From Chryseobacterium kimseyorum (GTDB taxonomy: Bacteria > Bacteroidota > Bacteroidia > Flavobacteriales > Weeksellaceae), in assembly GCF_025971945.1 (NCBI RefSeq), contig NZ_JAPDHW010000001.1:1-64000 (forward strand): 64,000 nt of DNA, written 5' to 3'. The notes below the pieces were generated by a model, which saw nothing but the letters and a program-made list of their open reading frames with translations, did not search any database and was not told the DNA's origin. Position 1 is the stretch's first letter, and the number at the start of each line of letters is the position of its first letter. Shown here one piece after another: positions 61,965 to 64,000 of this stretch. Both the position numbers and the translations under genes were made by a program.

Positions 61965-63959
61965 TCAGTCATTAAGCTTCTGTCCATTGATTGGTAAAAT
62001 AAATGAGAAAGTAGAACCTTCGTCCTTAGAACTCTGTACCTGAATAGTGCCACTATGTAGTTCGATAATTTCTTTACAAAGATAAAGTCCGATTCCGAAA
62101 CCTGCGATAGATCTGCTGCTCATATCTTTTACCCGATAGTATCGGTCAAATATCCGCTCCTGATCTTCTGTAGAGATACCGATTCCTTTATCCTGAACGG
62201 TCACCATCAGACTGTTATCAGCAATACTTACAAACTCCACAATGATCGATGCTTCGAAAGGGGAGTACTTAATTGCATTCCCGATCAGATTATGAATTAC
62301 CTGTGAAATCTTTGCACGGTCTGCAACTACTTCTGTAGGACCTGGCGATTTGAAAATAAATTTTCTACTGTGATTTGTTGAGAACACTTCATCTTCAATT
62401 TCTGAAAGCAGTAATTGGAAATCGAACGCTGTTTTCTCAATATGCAGCTGTCCGGAATCAAGTCTCGATACGTTAAGAAAACCATTAATCATACTGTTCA
62501 TGTAATCTGCCTGCTTTAAACATTTTTCCAGTATGTTATACTGCTTAGAGTCTTCTTCATTGGAAGCCACTCTCTGCATAATCTGTATATAAGCTTTCAG
62601 TGAAGTGAGTGGAGTTTTGAGTTCATGGCTGACCATGCCCATAAAATCATCTTTGCGCTCTTCTTCTTTCTTTTGCTTGGTGATATCTCTTAGAGTTCCA
62701 TTGAGACTAAGCGGATTTCCATCCTGATCATAGAAAACTCTTCCACTGGCCTGTAGAAGCCTTATTTTTTTATCTGTATCGTTTTGAATTCTGTATTCTA
62801 TAAAATAATGACCCTCAGAATCTCTATCAAGTGACTTGGAAATTGCTTTGATCACGCGGTCGCGATCCTCTGGCACGATCACCGCTAATGCAATGGATAA
62901 ATCAATATTCTCTTCCGATGATAAACCGAACCAGTTTTTCAGCAATTTATTGCCCGAGAAGAGGTTCGTAGCAGGCTGGTAATAGAAAGTTGCAAGCTCT
63001 CCGGCATCGATAGCCAAAGCCAACATCGACTGGTCATTTTCATTCTTTCGCCGCTCTAAAACCTGCTGAGTTATTTCTTCAATAATAACCAGTACGCCGG
63101 AAATCTCACCTCGATCTGAGAAAATAGGCTGATAAATAGAGTTAACTATTGCTTCCCGCAATCCATCCTCATGATGCAGTCTTACTGTAAACTCAGTGTT
63201 GATCTTAGGTTTTCCACTTCTGAAAACTTCTTTTAGCCAAGTATTTACAGCCTGGCCGCGCAATTCTGGCCGTGCAGTCTCATGAGGCCGTCCAATAACT
63301 TCCGATTCTTTACGGCCCCAAATATTTAAGATGGCAGGATTGGCGATTTCAATAATATGATCAGATCCTTTAAGCATGGCGATTCCGACAGGAGCCTGTT
63401 CAATAATTGTCCGGATATATTCTCTGCTTTGATCGAGTTGTTTCAGAGAGTTGTTGAGCTCTTCGTTCGTGGAAGTGAGCTCTTCAAGCGTTGCAGCCAT
63501 TTCTTCATTTAGCGCATGTTCTCTTTCTTCTTTTTGCCTTAGCTGCTGCAGAAATTCACGTCTCGAGGTCACTTCAAGTGCTGTATTGAGTATGCACCAT
63601 GTTTTTTGATGACGATCGGTAAGTGCCTTATATTCGTAATCAAAATAATCCAATACTTCAACACCGTTTTTAATGAGTTTTGCAGGTGCTTCATGTATTG
63701 AATATGTTTTACCTGAACGCCAAACTTCCTGGAGGAGTGCCATAAATGGTTGTCCTTCCAGTTCCGGAATAGCCTCCATCAAGGGTTTACCTATCACAGA
63801 AGAGTCTTTGCCCCAAAGCGCCAACATTCCTTCATTGGCAAAACGTATGATCATATCTTCGCCCGAATAAATGGAGGTCGGTGCCGGAGAAGAGGCTAAG
63901 GCCTGAATGATCAGATCGAAGCTAAAGCTGTTATCGGACAAAGTTTCTTGCGTACTCAT
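61965..63959 (-). CDS. Multi-PAS sensor histidine kinase
   Basis: The product, 664 residues from the ATG at 63959, has three PAS domains (about 10-120, 185-300 and 305-420) joined by a coiled coil (about 130-180), then HisKA with the phospho-acceptor His in FMGMVSHELKTPLTSL and a HATPase domain (NLIGNAIKYS, GIGLYLCKEI). It has no transmembrane helix. An M-H-I-F-A-K-L extension from 63980 is less likely. No response regulator is adjacent. Confidence 0.9.
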   Translation of the reverse strand: MSTQETLSDNSFSFDLIIQALASSPAPTSIYSGEDMIIRFANEGMLALWGKDSSVIGKPLMEAIPELEGQPFMALLQEVWRSGKTYSIHEAPAKLIKNGVEVLDYFDYEYKALTDRHQKTWCILNTALEVTSRREFLQQLRQKEEREHALNEEMAATLEELTSTNEELNNSLKQLDQSREYIRTIIEQAPVGIAMLKGSDHIIEIANPAILNIWGRKESEVIGRPHETARPELRGQAVNTWLKEVFRSGKPKINTEFTVRLHHEDGLREAIVNSIYQPIFSDRGEISGVLVIIEEITQQVLERRKNENDQSMLALAIDAGELATFYYQPATNLFSGNKLLKNWFGLSSEENIDLSIALAVIVPEDRDRVIKAISKSLDRDSEGHYFIEYRIQNDTDKKIRLLQASGRVFYDQDGNPLSLNGTLRDITKQKKEEERKDDFMGMVSHELKTPLTSLKAYIQIMQRVASNEEDSKQYNILEKCLKQADYMNSMINGFLNVSRLDSGQLHIEKTAFDFQLLLSEIEDEVFSTNHSRKFIFKSPGPTEVVADRAKISQVIHNLIGNAIKYSPFEASIIVEFVSIADNSLMVTVQDKGIGISTEDQERIFDRYYRVKDMSSRSIAGFGIGLYLCKEIIELHSGTIQVQSSKDEGSTFSFILPINGQKLND

Positions 63960-64000
63960 AAGTTTGGCAAAGATATGCAAAAGTCTTTTTACTGACCGCA

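Noticed and set aside
1..64000. CRISPR arrays, tRNA or rRNA genes and insertion sequences
   Set aside because: None were seen: no regular 24-40 bp repeat array, no cloverleaf in the long gaps, and no transposase reading.

Overview
The window looks like chromosome of a Flavobacteriia member, most likely Chryseobacterium or a close Weeksellaceae relative. This rests on a low-GC, A/T-rich sequence, Bacteroidetes-type promoter elements (TAnnTTTG), a secreted protein with a type IX secretion sorting domain, Bacteroidetes TssD/VgrG/Rhs genes of the T6SS(iii) kind, and families common in that genus. The genus is inference; no rRNA or tRNA gene is present to confirm it.

Layout. 1-5.1 kb: cold-shock protein, two divergent Crp/Fnr paralogues around a CRP-like dyad, a YetF-type membrane protein with an extra zinc ribbon, a DUF2383 four-helix protein and a DUF4385 protein. 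5.1-8.0 kb: metallo-beta-lactamase-fold hydrolase and MFS exporter, divergent from a LysR regulator. 8.3-11.4 kb: large T9SS-exported adhesin-like protein. 12.1-20.4 kb: TetX-like flavin monooxygenase with an AraC regulator, an NAD(P)-dependent reductase, a frameshifted TetR gene, an epimerase plus DUF2141 protein, a front-end-type fatty acid desaturase and an APH-fold kinase. 20.5-25.2 kb: MscS channel, small secreted protein, GAF histidine kinase.

25.8-42.0 kb is a molybdenum-enzyme island. A periplasmic isoquinoline-oxidoreductase-like enzyme (2Fe-2S subunit, di-haem cytochrome c, Tat-type molybdopterin subunit) is followed without a visible terminator by XdhC, MoaA, a MocA-like cytidylyltransferase, MoeA, a TauE/SafE permease, a secreted SUOX-fold protein, MoaD, MoeB-rhodanese, MoaE and a MoaC-MoaB fusion. 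After a terminator comes a cytosolic PaoABC-like three-subunit aldehyde oxidoreductase. A convergent cysteine desulfurase could supply sulfur. The island thus encodes most of cofactor synthesis, maturation and two client enzymes.

43.3-58.3 kb is a T6SS effector island without core tss genes: TssD (Hcp), VgrG, a TPR adaptor candidate and a 1587-residue Rhs protein with a nuclease-like tip and its immunity gene. Downstream lie a displaced second Rhs tip, a third decayed copy of the Rhs core-tip junction, and a run of immunity-like genes, including a colicin-DNase (Im9-type) immunity homologue with no visible toxin and an Imm22-like protein. A promoter with two dyads 21 bp apart precedes tssD. 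This is the most interesting region.

58.4-64 kb: a membrane protein with a central MORN-like part, an alpha/beta hydrolase, a lipoprotein and a multi-PAS histidine kinase. No tRNA, rRNA, CRISPR array or insertion sequence was found.
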